DNA from: Devosia sp.
GTDB lineage: Bacteria; Pseudomonadota; Alphaproteobacteria; Rhizobiales; Devosiaceae
NCBI RefSeq assembly: GCF_025809055.1
Contig: NZ_CP075529.1
Span: 434,001 to 498,000 of the forward strand
Direction: 5' to 3'
Length of the DNA stretch: 64,000 nt
Below the pieces are notes generated by a model. The model worked only from the letters and a program-made list of their open reading frames with translations. It was not told where the DNA came from and searched no databases. The first letter of the stretch is position 1, and each line of letters starts with the position of its first letter. This document shows positions 56,810 through 64,000 of the stretch, in pieces. The translations under genes and the position numbers were made by a program.

Positions 56810-59581
56810 GTGACAGATACGCCTGAAGATGTGAGCGGCCCGGCGCCGTCCTCCGACATCGCCCCGATCTATATCACCGACGAAATGCGCAAGAGCTATC
56901 TCGATTACGCCATGAGCGTGATCGTCAGCCGCGCGCTGCCCGATGTTCGGGACGGGCTGAAGCCGGTGCATCGCCGTATCCTGTTCTCGATGAGCGAGAA
57001 TGGCTACGAGTACAACAAGCCGTTCCGTAAATCGGCCCGCGTGGTCGGCGACGTGATCGGTAAGTATCACCCCCATGGCGACAGCGCGGTCTATATGGCG
57101 CTGGTGCGCATGGCCCAGGATTTCTCCATGGGCCAGATGCTGGTCGAGGGCCAGGGCAATTTCGGTTCCGTGGACGGCGATATGCCGGCCGCCATGCGTT
57201 ACACCGAAGTCAGGATGCAGCGGATCACCAATTCGCTGCTCGATGACCTCGACAAGGACACGGTCGATTTCCGCGACAACTATGACGGCTCCGAGCGAGA
57301 ACCGACGGTGTTGCCGGCGCGGTTCCCCAACATGCTGGTCAATGGCGGCGGCGGTATCGCGGTGGGCATGGCCACCAATGTGCCGACGCACAACCTGGCC
57401 GAAACCATCAATGCGGCGCTGGCCGTGCTCGACAACCCCGCCATCCTTACCGAGGAACTGCTTGAACACCTGCCGGGCCCGGATTTCCCGACGGGCGGCA
57501 TCATCCTGGGCCGGGCCGGCATCCGGCAGGCCTATGAGACGGGCAGGGGCTCGATCATCATGCGCGGGCGGACCTCGATCGAAGAGGTGCGCAAGGAACG
57601 CGAAGCCATCGTCATCACCGAAATTCCTTACCAGGTGAACAAAGCGGCGATGGTCGAAAAGATCGCCGAACTGGTGCGCGACAAGCGCATCGAAGGCGTG
57701 GCCGACCTGCGCGATGAATCCAGCCGCGAGGGCATGCGCGTCGTCGTCGAGGTCAAGCGCGATGCCTTGCCCGACGTGGTGCTGAACCAGCTCTACCGGT
57801 TCACGCCGCTGCAGAGCTCGTTCGGCTGCAATTTCGTGGCGCTCAATGGCGGCAAGCCGGAGCTTATGAATCTCAAGCAGATTCTGGATGCCTTCATCAC
57901 CTTCCGCGAAGAGGTGGTGACGCGGCGCGCCCGGTTCCTGCTCAACAAGGCCCGCGACCGCGCCCATGTGCTGGTCGGCCTTGCCGTGGCCGTCGCCAAT
58001 ATCGATGAGATCATCGCCCTGATCCGCACTGCGCCCGATCCGGCAACGGCGCGCGAACAGCTGATGACCCGCCGCTGGCCGGCGGCCGATGTCGAACCGC
58101 TGATCCGGCTGATCGACGATCCGCGCCACCGCATCAACGAAGACGGCACGTTCAATCTTTCCGAAGAACAGGCCCGCGCCATTCTCGAACTGCGCCTGGC
58201 CCGGCTGACGGCGCTGGGCCGCGACGAAATCGGCGAAGAACTGAACGGCCTGGGCGCTGAAATCGAGGATTATCTGGACATCCTGCGCTCGCGCGAACGG
58301 GTGCGCGACATCATCCGGCAGGAACTGGAAGACATCCGCGAGCAGTTCGGTTCGGCTCGCCGCACCGAAATTTCCGACCACGCCGCCGATTTCGACGACG
58401 AGGACCTGATCGCCCGCGAGGACATGGTCGTGACCGTCAGTCACGCCGGCTATATCAAGCGCGTGCCGCTCTCGACCTACCGGGCGCAGAACCGGGGCGG
58501 CAAGGGCCGCTCGGGCATGGCCACCCGCGAGGAAGATTTCGTGGCGCGGCTGTTCGTCGCCAATACCCATACGCCGGTGCTGTTCTTCACTAGCCGGGGC
58601 ATTGCCTATAAGCTCAAGGTCTGGCGGCTGCCGCTTTCGGCAGCCAATGCGCGCGGCAAGGCGCTGATCAATATCCTGCCGCTCGAACAGGGCGAACGCA
58701 TCACCTCGATCATGCCGCTGCCGGAGGACGAAACCTCCTGGGGCAATCTCGACATCATGTTCGCCACGACGCGCGGCACGGTGCGTCGCAACTCGCTGGC
58801 CGATTTCGTCGAGGTGCGCCAGAACGGCAAGATCGCCATGAAGCTCGACGAGGGCGATGAAATCGTCGGCGTGGAAACCTGCACGGTCAACAATGACGTG
58901 CTGCTGACCACCGCGCTCGGCCAGGCCATCCGCTTCCGCGTCGATGACGTGCGCCTGTTCAAGGGCCGCGACTCCATGGGCGTGCGCGGCATCCAGTTGG
59001 CCAGCGGCGACCTGGTGATCTCCATGGCGGTGATCAACCATTCCGACGCCACCGCCGAGGAACGGGCCGCCTATCTCAAGATGAGCCGCGCGGTGCGGGG
59101 CGAGGCCGAGACCGAGGAGGCCGGTTCGGACGAGGCCGATGTCGTGGCCGGCGCCCTCAGCCCCGAACTCTATGCGGCGATGAGCGCCACCGAGCAGTTC
59201 ATTCTCGCCATTTCCGAGAATGGCTACGGCAAGCGCACCTCGAGCCACGAATACCGCATCACCGGGCGGGGCGGTAAGGGCATCGTCGCCATGGCGGTCA
59301 ACAAGCGCAACGGCAATCTCGTCGCCAGCTTCCCGGTGGAAGACGACGACCAGATCATGCTGATCAGCGACGGCGGGCAGACCATCCGCCTGCCGGTGGG
59401 CGGCGACAAGCCGATCCGCATCGTCAGCCGCGGGTCGCAGGGCGTGATCGTCTTCGACACGGCCGAGGACGAAAAGGTGGTCTCGGTCGAACGCATCAGC
59501 GAGCCGGAAGGCGAAGAAGGCGACGAGCCCGACGCACCGGAGGCGCCCGACGCACCGCCGGAAAGCCCGGCGACGGAATAA
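56810..59581 (+). CDS. gyrA: DNA gyrase subunit A
   Basis: A 923-residue type IIA topoisomerase subunit. The catalytic Tyr is Y131 in MRYTEVR. The quinolone-resistance region reads HPHGDSAVYMALVRM: Ser92 (E. coli S83) is kept but Met96 replaces the acidic residue at E. coli D87. The C-terminal beta-pinwheel contains the GyrA-box-like QNRGGKGRSGM (about 565) and ends in an acidic/Pro tail, which favours GyrA over ParC. It starts with GTG at 56810; homologues begin similarly. Confidence 0.97.
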   Translation: MTDTPEDVSGPAPSSDIAPIYITDEMRKSYLDYAMSVIVSRALPDVRDGLKPVHRRILFSMSENGYEYNKPFRKSARVVGDVIGKYHPHGDSAVYMALVRMAQDFSMGQMLVEGQGNFGSVDGDMPAAMRYTEVRMQRITNSLLDDLDKDTVDFRDNYDGSEREPTVLPARFPNMLVNGGGGIAVGMATNVPTHNLAETINAALAVLDNPAILTEELLEHLPGPDFPTGGIILGRAGIRQAYETGRGSIIMRGRTSIEEVRKEREAIVITEIPYQVNKAAMVEKIAELVRDKRIEGVADLRDESSREGMRVVVEVKRDALPDVVLNQLYRFTPLQSSFGCNFVALNGGKPELMNLKQILDAFITFREEVVTRRARFLLNKARDRAHVLVGLAVAVANIDEIIALIRTAPDPATAREQLMTRRWPAADVEPLIRLIDDPRHRINEDGTFNLSEEQARAILELRLARLTALGRDEIGEELNGLGAEIEDYLDILRSRERVRDIIRQELEDIREQFGSARRTEISDHAADFDDEDLIAREDMVVTVSHAGYIKRVPLSTYRAQNRGGKGRSGMATREEDFVARLFVANTHTPVLFFTSRGIAYKLKVWRLPLSAANARGKALINILPLEQGERITSIMPLPEDETSWGNLDIMFATTRGTVRRNSLADFVEVRQNGKIAMKLDEGDEIVGVETCTVNNDVLLTTALGQAIRFRVDDVRLFKGRDSMGVRGIQLASGDLVISMAVINHSDATAEERAAYLKMSRAVRGEAETEEAGSDEADVVAGALSPELYAAMSATEQFILAISENGYGKRTSSHEYRITGRGGKGIVAMAVNKRNGNLVASFPVEDDDQIMLISDGGQTIRLPVGGDKPIRIVSRGSQGVIVFDTAEDEKVVSVERISEPEGEEGDEPDAPEAPDAPPESPATE

Positions 59582-59583
59582 AA

Positions 59584-59607
59584 AAGAGGCGCTTCGGCGC
59601 CTCTTTT
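59584..59607 (+). terminator. Intrinsic terminator of gyrA
   Basis: GAGGCGC and GCGCCTC pair around TTCG and are followed by TTTT, just after the gyrA stop. Confidence 0.9.
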
Positions 59608-59841
59608 GGTTTGGGGGGTGTGTGGCGGAGGAGGGGTGGCTTGCGGACTGTCTGCTTCTGGGCAGGGGGACTGGGAAAGCCGCCGTTCAGGTGCCCACAC
59701 ACTTCGACTGCAATGCGCCCCGTTCAGGACACTGCATGTGCTGCGCGCGGATCTGCCGGAGCTCAATTTCCGGGGCGTCGAAGATGCGGAAATGTCCCCG
59801 GTCGGCGAGGAAGAGGAAGCTTACGGCGTAGGCGGTACCCG

Positions 59842-60699
59842 CTAGACGTGGACTGGCTGCGCGGGCACCTGATCCATCACGCTGGCGAGCTCTCTGAGCG
59901 AATCGACCAACGCTGCATGATTATCCTTTGGATCATAACACAAGCACTTCAAATTCCGATTAGCCCGCAAAGACTTCACCATGTCGGGCGCGATGCGGGA
60001 CGAGGTAACAAGATAATGTGGTCGCGAATTTGGAAAGTTGAAGCGCTGGTTTTCCAGAAGCATTGTCAGGTCGGGGTCCGATATCCCGCAGCCGACAATA
60101 AGAAAAGTGTGCGACAGCAAACAGGCATCCAGAACGTCGTAGAATGCCGAGTGCGCCACTCTGGCTTTCGCATAGTCGTGATTTGAGAATATCAGTTCAC
60201 TTGGATGATCAATCGATCCATGAACCTTTATGATGTGAGTTCGGTCTTCGCGAAGAAAATTATGCACATCCTGATCTGAGTGCTTTTTTATCGTGACCAA
60301 CCCTCCAGTCTCGGCGATGACATAGTTTTCGAATATTTGGTCAAAATTAGGCGTGAGATATATTCTTTGATCCAAATTGAAGATCAGCTTGTGTATCTCA
60401 GATGGTGTATAGCCCGGGTCGATAAAGCACTCCCTGAGAAAGGGCTCCCACTCCTCTTCCATCCGGCTTTTGATCCACTCGCAGGCGTGTAGGAGATCAT
60501 TGCCGCTGATTGCCCGCTTGATGTGAGCGGTACCCTTCTTCTCAACTTTCGCCAAACCCCTTTCAAGGAATTCGTTCCAAAGGGGTGGACGCGTATTTCC
60601 GTCCTTGCCGACGGAGTTTTTGCTTACGCCGCTACCAAGGAAAACGACGACCCGTCTTGATAGAAGATCGCGCTTCAGTTGCTCTGGCCATGCGATCAT
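59842..60699 (-). CDS. SIR2-like domain protein, candidate defence effector
   Basis: A 285-residue SIR2-like protein (SIR2_2 type). Motifs of the NAD-binding Rossmann fold are intact: FLGSGVSK (20-27), TPNFD (116-120; Asn118 and Asp120), KVHGSID (158-164, with the presumed catalytic His160) and VGCGISDPDL (202-211). Such domains act as NAD+ hydrolases in Thoeris ThsA, DSR1/DSR2, SIR2-HerA and short-Argonaute systems. Its ATG overlaps the stop of the upstream ParA-like gene by 4 bases, so one operon. Composition is AT-rich beside gyrA. No transmembrane segment. Role in defence is inference. Confidence 0.88.
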   Translation of the reverse strand: MIAWPEQLKRDLLSRRVVVFLGSGVSKNSVGKDGNTRPPLWNEFLERGLAKVEKKGTAHIKRAISGNDLLHACEWIKSRMEEEWEPFLRECFIDPGYTPSEIHKLIFNLDQRIYLTPNFDQIFENYVIAETGGLVTIKKHSDQDVHNFLREDRTHIIKVHGSIDHPSELIFSNHDYAKARVAHSAFYDVLDACLLSHTFLIVGCGISDPDLTMLLENQRFNFPNSRPHYLVTSSRIAPDMVKSLRANRNLKCLCYDPKDNHAALVDSLRELASVMDQVPAQPVHV

Positions 60700-61688
60700 A
60701 TGAGGCCCACCCGGTCGAGTATCTCTTCTGCAACGATGCCGAAGGTCTCCTTGGCATCCTTTACTTTAGAGAAGTGGGCACCCCTCACGCCATCACCCGC
60801 TTTTAGGCCGAACACTGGAGCCCGGGCCGATTGCGACATGGGGATCAGGCTGTGGAGGTTGGGAATTGCGCCCAGCAGGTAGTGACCAATTTTGTTGGGC
60901 GAGGGAGCGACCGTTGAGAGTTCCGATGCAACGATACTTTCGAACTGCTTCATGATTTTCTCATAAGCGTTCACAGCTCGCTTTGTACCAGAGCCATCCG
61001 TTTTGGCGATGTAGTGCTGAGATGCATAGCCTAGGAAGCCTAGGCTCCTAGCCAGATTTGTCCCCACATCGTCTGGATCATCAACATTCTCTACCCCGAC
61101 ATTCCATTGCTTTCGCCACCGAGACATCCAAGCGGCGATGTTGTCGATCGCTTTCACGCTAAAGATGTCGATGGACATCGGTGCTACAAAGTAGTCGCTT
61201 GCCAGCAACACAGCGCGATTGATCGACCCAAGGGAGGGACCTACGTCGAAAAACACTAAGTCGTAATCGTCGCAACGCTTCATGAGTTCGGCAAACATCA
61301 GTGTAGTTCGCATGCCACGTGGATCGCCGCCGATCGCCGAACCCCAATCCTTTGCGAGCAAATCTTCCGTCAGGGCGAGCCTGGGATCGCCAGGCAACAC
61401 GTCGACACCGAAACGTGGGCTTTTGGTAACGGTGAGTTCTTTGCTGTAGCCTTTGCCTAGCGAAAGAGGACGTATGACGTTGTGGATGGTGAACGATGAT
61501 GTCTCTTCGTAAAAATACGCGAGTTTCTTATCATCGAACATGTACTGCGTGGCATTGCACTGAGGGTCTGCGTCGATAACTAAGACCTTAAGTCCATGTT
61601 CTTCCGCTGCATAGGCAGCGACGTTGCAAAGCAGCGTGGTCTTGCCGACGCCTCCCTTGTTATTGAAGAACGCGATTGATGTCGCCAT
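60696..61688 (-). CDS. ParA/MinD-family ATPase, partner of the SIR2 gene
   Basis: A 330-residue deviant-Walker ATPase: NNKGGVGKTT (9-18, with the signature Lys11), Walker A' VLVIDADPQCNAT (35-47) and Walker B DLVFFDVGPS (143-152). The remaining part is unlike chromosomal ParA: an insertion around 185-235 and a tail of MSQSARAPVFGLKAGDG. No ParB gene or parS-like repeat is near, so partitioning is unlikely. GGAGGG precedes the ATG. Together with SIR2 it may act as an ATP-driven sensor or activator, or a regulator of the effector. Confidence 0.88.
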   Translation of the reverse strand: MATSIAFFNNKGGVGKTTLLCNVAAYAAEEHGLKVLVIDADPQCNATQYMFDDKKLAYFYEETSSFTIHNVIRPLSLGKGYSKELTVTKSPRFGVDVLPGDPRLALTEDLLAKDWGSAIGGDPRGMRTTLMFAELMKRCDDYDLVFFDVGPSLGSINRAVLLASDYFVAPMSIDIFSVKAIDNIAAWMSRWRKQWNVGVENVDDPDDVGTNLARSLGFLGYASQHYIAKTDGSGTKRAVNAYEKIMKQFESIVASELSTVAPSPNKIGHYLLGAIPNLHSLIPMSQSARAPVFGLKAGDGVRGAHFSKVKDAKETFGIVAEEILDRVGLI

Positions 61689-62358
61689 TTCACCCTCCGG
61701 GACACTCGTCTGAACCGTGATAGCGGAATCTAGATTTGATTCAAGCCAAGGACTTAGTCCGTTTGCCTGTCCACCGAAGTGCTCCCTGGCGCGCTGTAAG
61801 AATTACAAATCAGTTGCTTCAGACCGAGAAGGATGTTCGCCTATAGAATAAGGCAAATAGTTCACTTCGTAGAGCCTAAGGTGGCTTGTCCGCTGTCGAC
61901 GGCATTTTGACAAAAACCGCTAGTCCCCTTCCGACCCTAACATGCCGATATATGGGCATCGTGGGAATGACAGCTTTCGGGAGGCTGTCAGCAAATATGG
62001 AATGATAAAAATGGGGTCGAAAAGCTGACCTGTTGCGCTATTTCACAACAGTCCCTCGGTTCAAGACCTTGGGTGACGCTCAATGGTGGTGGACCGATGC
62101 TTGTTCCGGCCGTGCCAGATGTGTCTGCCGTTTGGCATGAGAACTGTCGGACCGTGGCGCACCCGTCAGGGGTTGAAACCAGAGGTTCCCGCTTTCGCGG
62201 GAATGACCTGGTGGGTGTTGGGATGCCGTCGTGGGATGCGGGAATGCTGAGGCGCAGCGTTTCCGATGTGGCATCCTGCGCACCGGCACGGCCTGTGCGT
62301 TTGGTGGCGCAATGGGCTAGTGACCCGGTGCAGGTGATGATGCGGGAGGTGTGACGGC
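61689..62358. other. Right flank of the ParA-SIR2 insert; no gene
   Basis: A 670-base region without a gene. It includes the operon's ribosome binding site GGAGGG (61693-61698), an inverted repeat TGACAGC/GCTGTCA (61968-61990), a copy of repeat A (62176-62207) and, near the right, normal GC-rich sequence. The change from AT-rich to GC-rich composition comes about at 62050. I see no integrase, tRNA or direct repeats that would mark attachment sites. Confidence 0.5.
62176..62207. repeat. Dispersed palindromic repeat A, single module
   Basis: The single module AAACCAGAGG-TT-CCCGCTTTCGCGGG-AATGAC, identical to the right-hand modules of the copies at 12478 and 12720. Confidence 0.8.
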
Positions 62359-62847
62359 ATGGCAGTGGACGAAGAGGCTCAAGTCGACATCCTCGACCTG
62401 CGCGATGCGCCGCAGGTGGTCGACCTGGTTGCCGACCGCATCTGGCGCGCATGGTGGGCGCCGGAGGGCCGGTCGCTGGAGGATGTGCAGGTGGCGCTCG
62501 GGGCCGTGGTGGCGGCGCAGGGTTTTCCGTTCACGCTGGTGGCGATGCGCGCGGGGCGGTTCGTGGGGACGGTGACCAGCATCATGGACGATATCGGCGC
62601 GCGGCCGGACTGGGGGCCGTGCCTGGCGGCGCTGTGGGTCGAGCCCGATGCGCGGGGGCAGGGGATCGGTGCGGCACTGGCGGAGGCGCTGATGGCCCGG
62701 CTGGCCGGGCTGGGTTTCGAGCGGGTCTATCTGTCGGCCAAGCCGCATATGCGGGACTATTACCTGCTGCGCGGCTGGACCATGATCGACAGCGATATCG
62801 ACAAGGATCGCCAGGACGTTTTCCTGCGGCTCCTGCCCCGGCAGTAA
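62359..62847 (+). CDS. GNAT-family N-acetyltransferase
   Basis: A 162-residue acetyltransferase: motif A VEPDARGQGIGAALAEALM (94-112) binds acetyl-CoA, followed by LSAKPHMRDYYLLRGW (motif B). The N terminus contains a hydrophobic helix. Substrate unknown. GGGAGG stands about 11 bases before the ATG. Located between the insert and coaD, on the same strand as coaD with a 71-base gap. Confidence 0.85.
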   Translation: MAVDEEAQVDILDLRDAPQVVDLVADRIWRAWWAPEGRSLEDVQVALGAVVAAQGFPFTLVAMRAGRFVGTVTSIMDDIGARPDWGPCLAALWVEPDARGQGIGAALAEALMARLAGLGFERVYLSAKPHMRDYYLLRGWTMIDSDIDKDRQDVFLRLLPRQ

Positions 62848-62918
62848 GCCGCCCGCCGCCTCGCTTGCCAAATCGCCGGACAGCATGACAAAACCTATGC
62901 ACCAATAAGGGGGAGCAC

Positions 62919-63413
62919 ATGCACGGATTGGTCGGCTTTTATCCGGGATCGTTCGATCCGCTGACAAACGGGCATCTCGATGTCATCGAACGCGCCTGCA
63001 AGCTGGTGGATACGCTGGTCGTGGCCGTCGGCATCAGCGCCACCAAGAAGAACCCGCTGTTCACGCATGAGGATCGCATCGCCATCCTCGAACAGGTGCT
63101 GCCGGCCATCGGGTTGCGCACCAATACCGAATTCAGGATTGTCGATTTTTCCGGCCTCATGGTCGCGGCGGCGCGCGACAATGGCGCCAAGCTGATCATC
63201 CGCGGCCTGCGCGACACCACCGACTACAATTATGAAATGCAGATGGTGGGCATGAACGCGCAGATGGCGCCGGACCTGCAAACGGTTTTCCTGCCCTCCA
63301 GCCCGCCCGTGCGGCATATCTCGGCCACATTGGTGCGGCAGATCGCTGAGATGGGTGGAGACATTTCCGCCTTCGTTCCGCCAATCGTCCTCAAGGCTAT
63401 TCAGAACAAATGA
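62919..63413 (+). CDS. coaD: Phosphopantetheine adenylyltransferase
   Basis: A 164-residue PPAT: GFYPGSFDPLTNGHLDVIERA with the T/HxGH motif TNGH (16-19), and the C-terminal VRHISATLVRQIAEMGGDIS. It makes dephospho-CoA from 4'-phosphopantetheine and ATP in the CoA pathway. It overlaps the cyclophilin gene by 4 bases. Confidence 0.97.
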   Translation: MHGLVGFYPGSFDPLTNGHLDVIERACKLVDTLVVAVGISATKKNPLFTHEDRIAILEQVLPAIGLRTNTEFRIVDFSGLMVAAARDNGAKLIIRGLRDTTDYNYEMQMVGMNAQMAPDLQTVFLPSSPPVRHISATLVRQIAEMGGDISAFVPPIVLKAIQNK

Positions 63414-63997
63414 CCCAGATCACCCGTCGTACCTTCGCAGCCCTCGCTCTGGGCGCGGCCCTTGTCGCGGCCACGCCGCTCCTGGCCCAGGACGGCACGC
63501 CGCACTTGATCCTGACGCTGGAAGACGGCGTGGTGGATATCGAGCTCCTGCCCGAAATCGCTCCCAAACATGTCGAGCGCATCGTGACCCTGACCGAAGA
63601 GGGCGCCTATGACGGGGTGGTGTTCCACCGCGTGATCGATGGCTTCATGGCCCAGACCGGCGATGTCCGCAACGGCAAGTCGGACAGCCCGGACTATAAC
63701 CTGCAGTTGGCCGGAACCGGCGGTTCGGACCTGCCCAATGTCGAAGCCGAGTTCAATGCCGAGAGTTTCCAGCGTGGCGCCGTCGGCGCGGCCCGATCGC
63801 AGGACCCGAACTCGTTCAACTCCCAGTTCTTCATCACGACGGCCGATGCCAGCTTCCTCGACGGGCAGTATACGGTGTTCGGCAAGGTCGTGTCGGGCAT
63901 GGAAGCCGTCGACGCGCTGGAAAAGGGCCCGCAGGAGCGCAATGGCGCGGTCGAAAACCCCGACAAGATCGTCAGCGCGGTGATCGAGTACAAGTAA
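63410..63997 (+). CDS. Secreted cyclophilin-type peptidyl-prolyl isomerase
   Basis: A 195-residue PPIase: a signal peptide with a twin-arginine-like motif ITRRTF (4-9), hydrophobic core and probable cleavage near LLAQ (about 26), then a cyclophilin fold with VVFHRVIDGFMAQTGD, RGAVGAARSQDPNSFNSQFFITTADASFLDGQYTVFG-type catalytic segment. It catalyses cis-trans proline isomerisation in the periplasm. It starts within coaD's last codons. Its stop is 3 bases before the window end. Confidence 0.92.
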   Translation: MTQITRRTFAALALGAALVAATPLLAQDGTPHLILTLEDGVVDIELLPEIAPKHVERIVTLTEEGAYDGVVFHRVIDGFMAQTGDVRNGKSDSPDYNLQLAGTGGSDLPNVEAEFNAESFQRGAVGAARSQDPNSFNSQFFITTADASFLDGQYTVFGKVVSGMEAVDALEKGPQERNGAVENPDKIVSAVIEYK

Positions 63998-64000
63998 CGC

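Noticed and set aside
59606..59845. Plus-strand 79-codon frame after gyrA
   Set aside because: It starts inside the terminator, has no ribosome binding site and no recognisable product.
60696..61688. Chromosome or plasmid partition ParA
   Set aside because: No ParB or parS-like sites, and the operon partner is a SIR2 protein.

Overview
The window is a GC-rich alphaproteobacterial chromosome segment, most likely from the order Hyphomicrobiales (Rhizobiales) and plausibly a Devosia-like organism. The evidence is gene order: pcm-like/tolC-like/popZ/valS, erpA|dgt-argS-SPOR-scpA-scpB-tatABC-serS-surE-nlpD, yajC-secDF, uvrA|ssb and gyrA...coaD-ppi are all arrangements familiar from rhizobial relatives. 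Two LexA boxes of the alphaproteobacterial type (GAAC-N7-GAAC) and a perfect CtrA-type site (TTAA-N7-TTAA) agree with this. The family-level placement is inference.

Layout. 1-9 kb: an SRPBCC/MFS pair, an iron-siderophore uptake operon without its ATPase, tRNA-Asn, benE-mobA, an AT-rich acyltransferase gene and tRNA-Cys. 9-16 kb: isoaspartyl-methyltransferase-like gene, TolC-like outer membrane protein, popZ and valS, with dispersed palindromic repeats between popZ and valS. 16-21 kb: an MsbA-like exporter, an ExoR-like Sel1 protein, xthA, a beta-lactamase-fold hydrolase and erpA. 21-41 kb: the long housekeeping block (dGTPase, ArgS, SPOR division protein, condensin ScpAB, an orphan ABC ATPase, TatABC, SerS, SurE, NlpD-like, YajC, SecDF and a phytoene-synthase-like protein). 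NagZ and the second Pcm, usual members of this block, are absent. 41-50 kb: trmFO, two DUF1127-type microproteins, and divergent uvrA and ycxB-like/ssb under LexA, then a diguanylate cyclase. 50-57 kb: an MMPL/RND exporter, a divergent qorB/hxlR pair, an ArsR-type repressor with its MFS pump behind a perfect 22-bp palindrome, and a bleomycin-resistance homologue. 57-64 kb: gyrA, an AT-rich two-gene insert, then GNAT, coaD and a Tat-exported cyclophilin.

The most interesting locus is 59842-61688 on the minus strand. A ParA/MinD-type ATPase gene and a SIR2-domain gene share a 4-base start/stop overlap, sit in sequence of much lower GC than gyrA next door, and interrupt a housekeeping neighbourhood. 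SIR2 domains are NAD+-depleting effectors in several phage-defence systems, but I do not know a named system with a ParA-like partner. I propose it as a candidate undescribed two-gene defence module. This is inference from domains and context, not demonstrated.

Other points: a SecM23-like division factor with a degenerate LytM site, a gyrase QRDR with Met in place of the acidic residue, three families of dispersed inverted repeats (one reused as the popZ terminator), and a 20-base tandem repeat. All calls were made by reading sequence; no database search was run.
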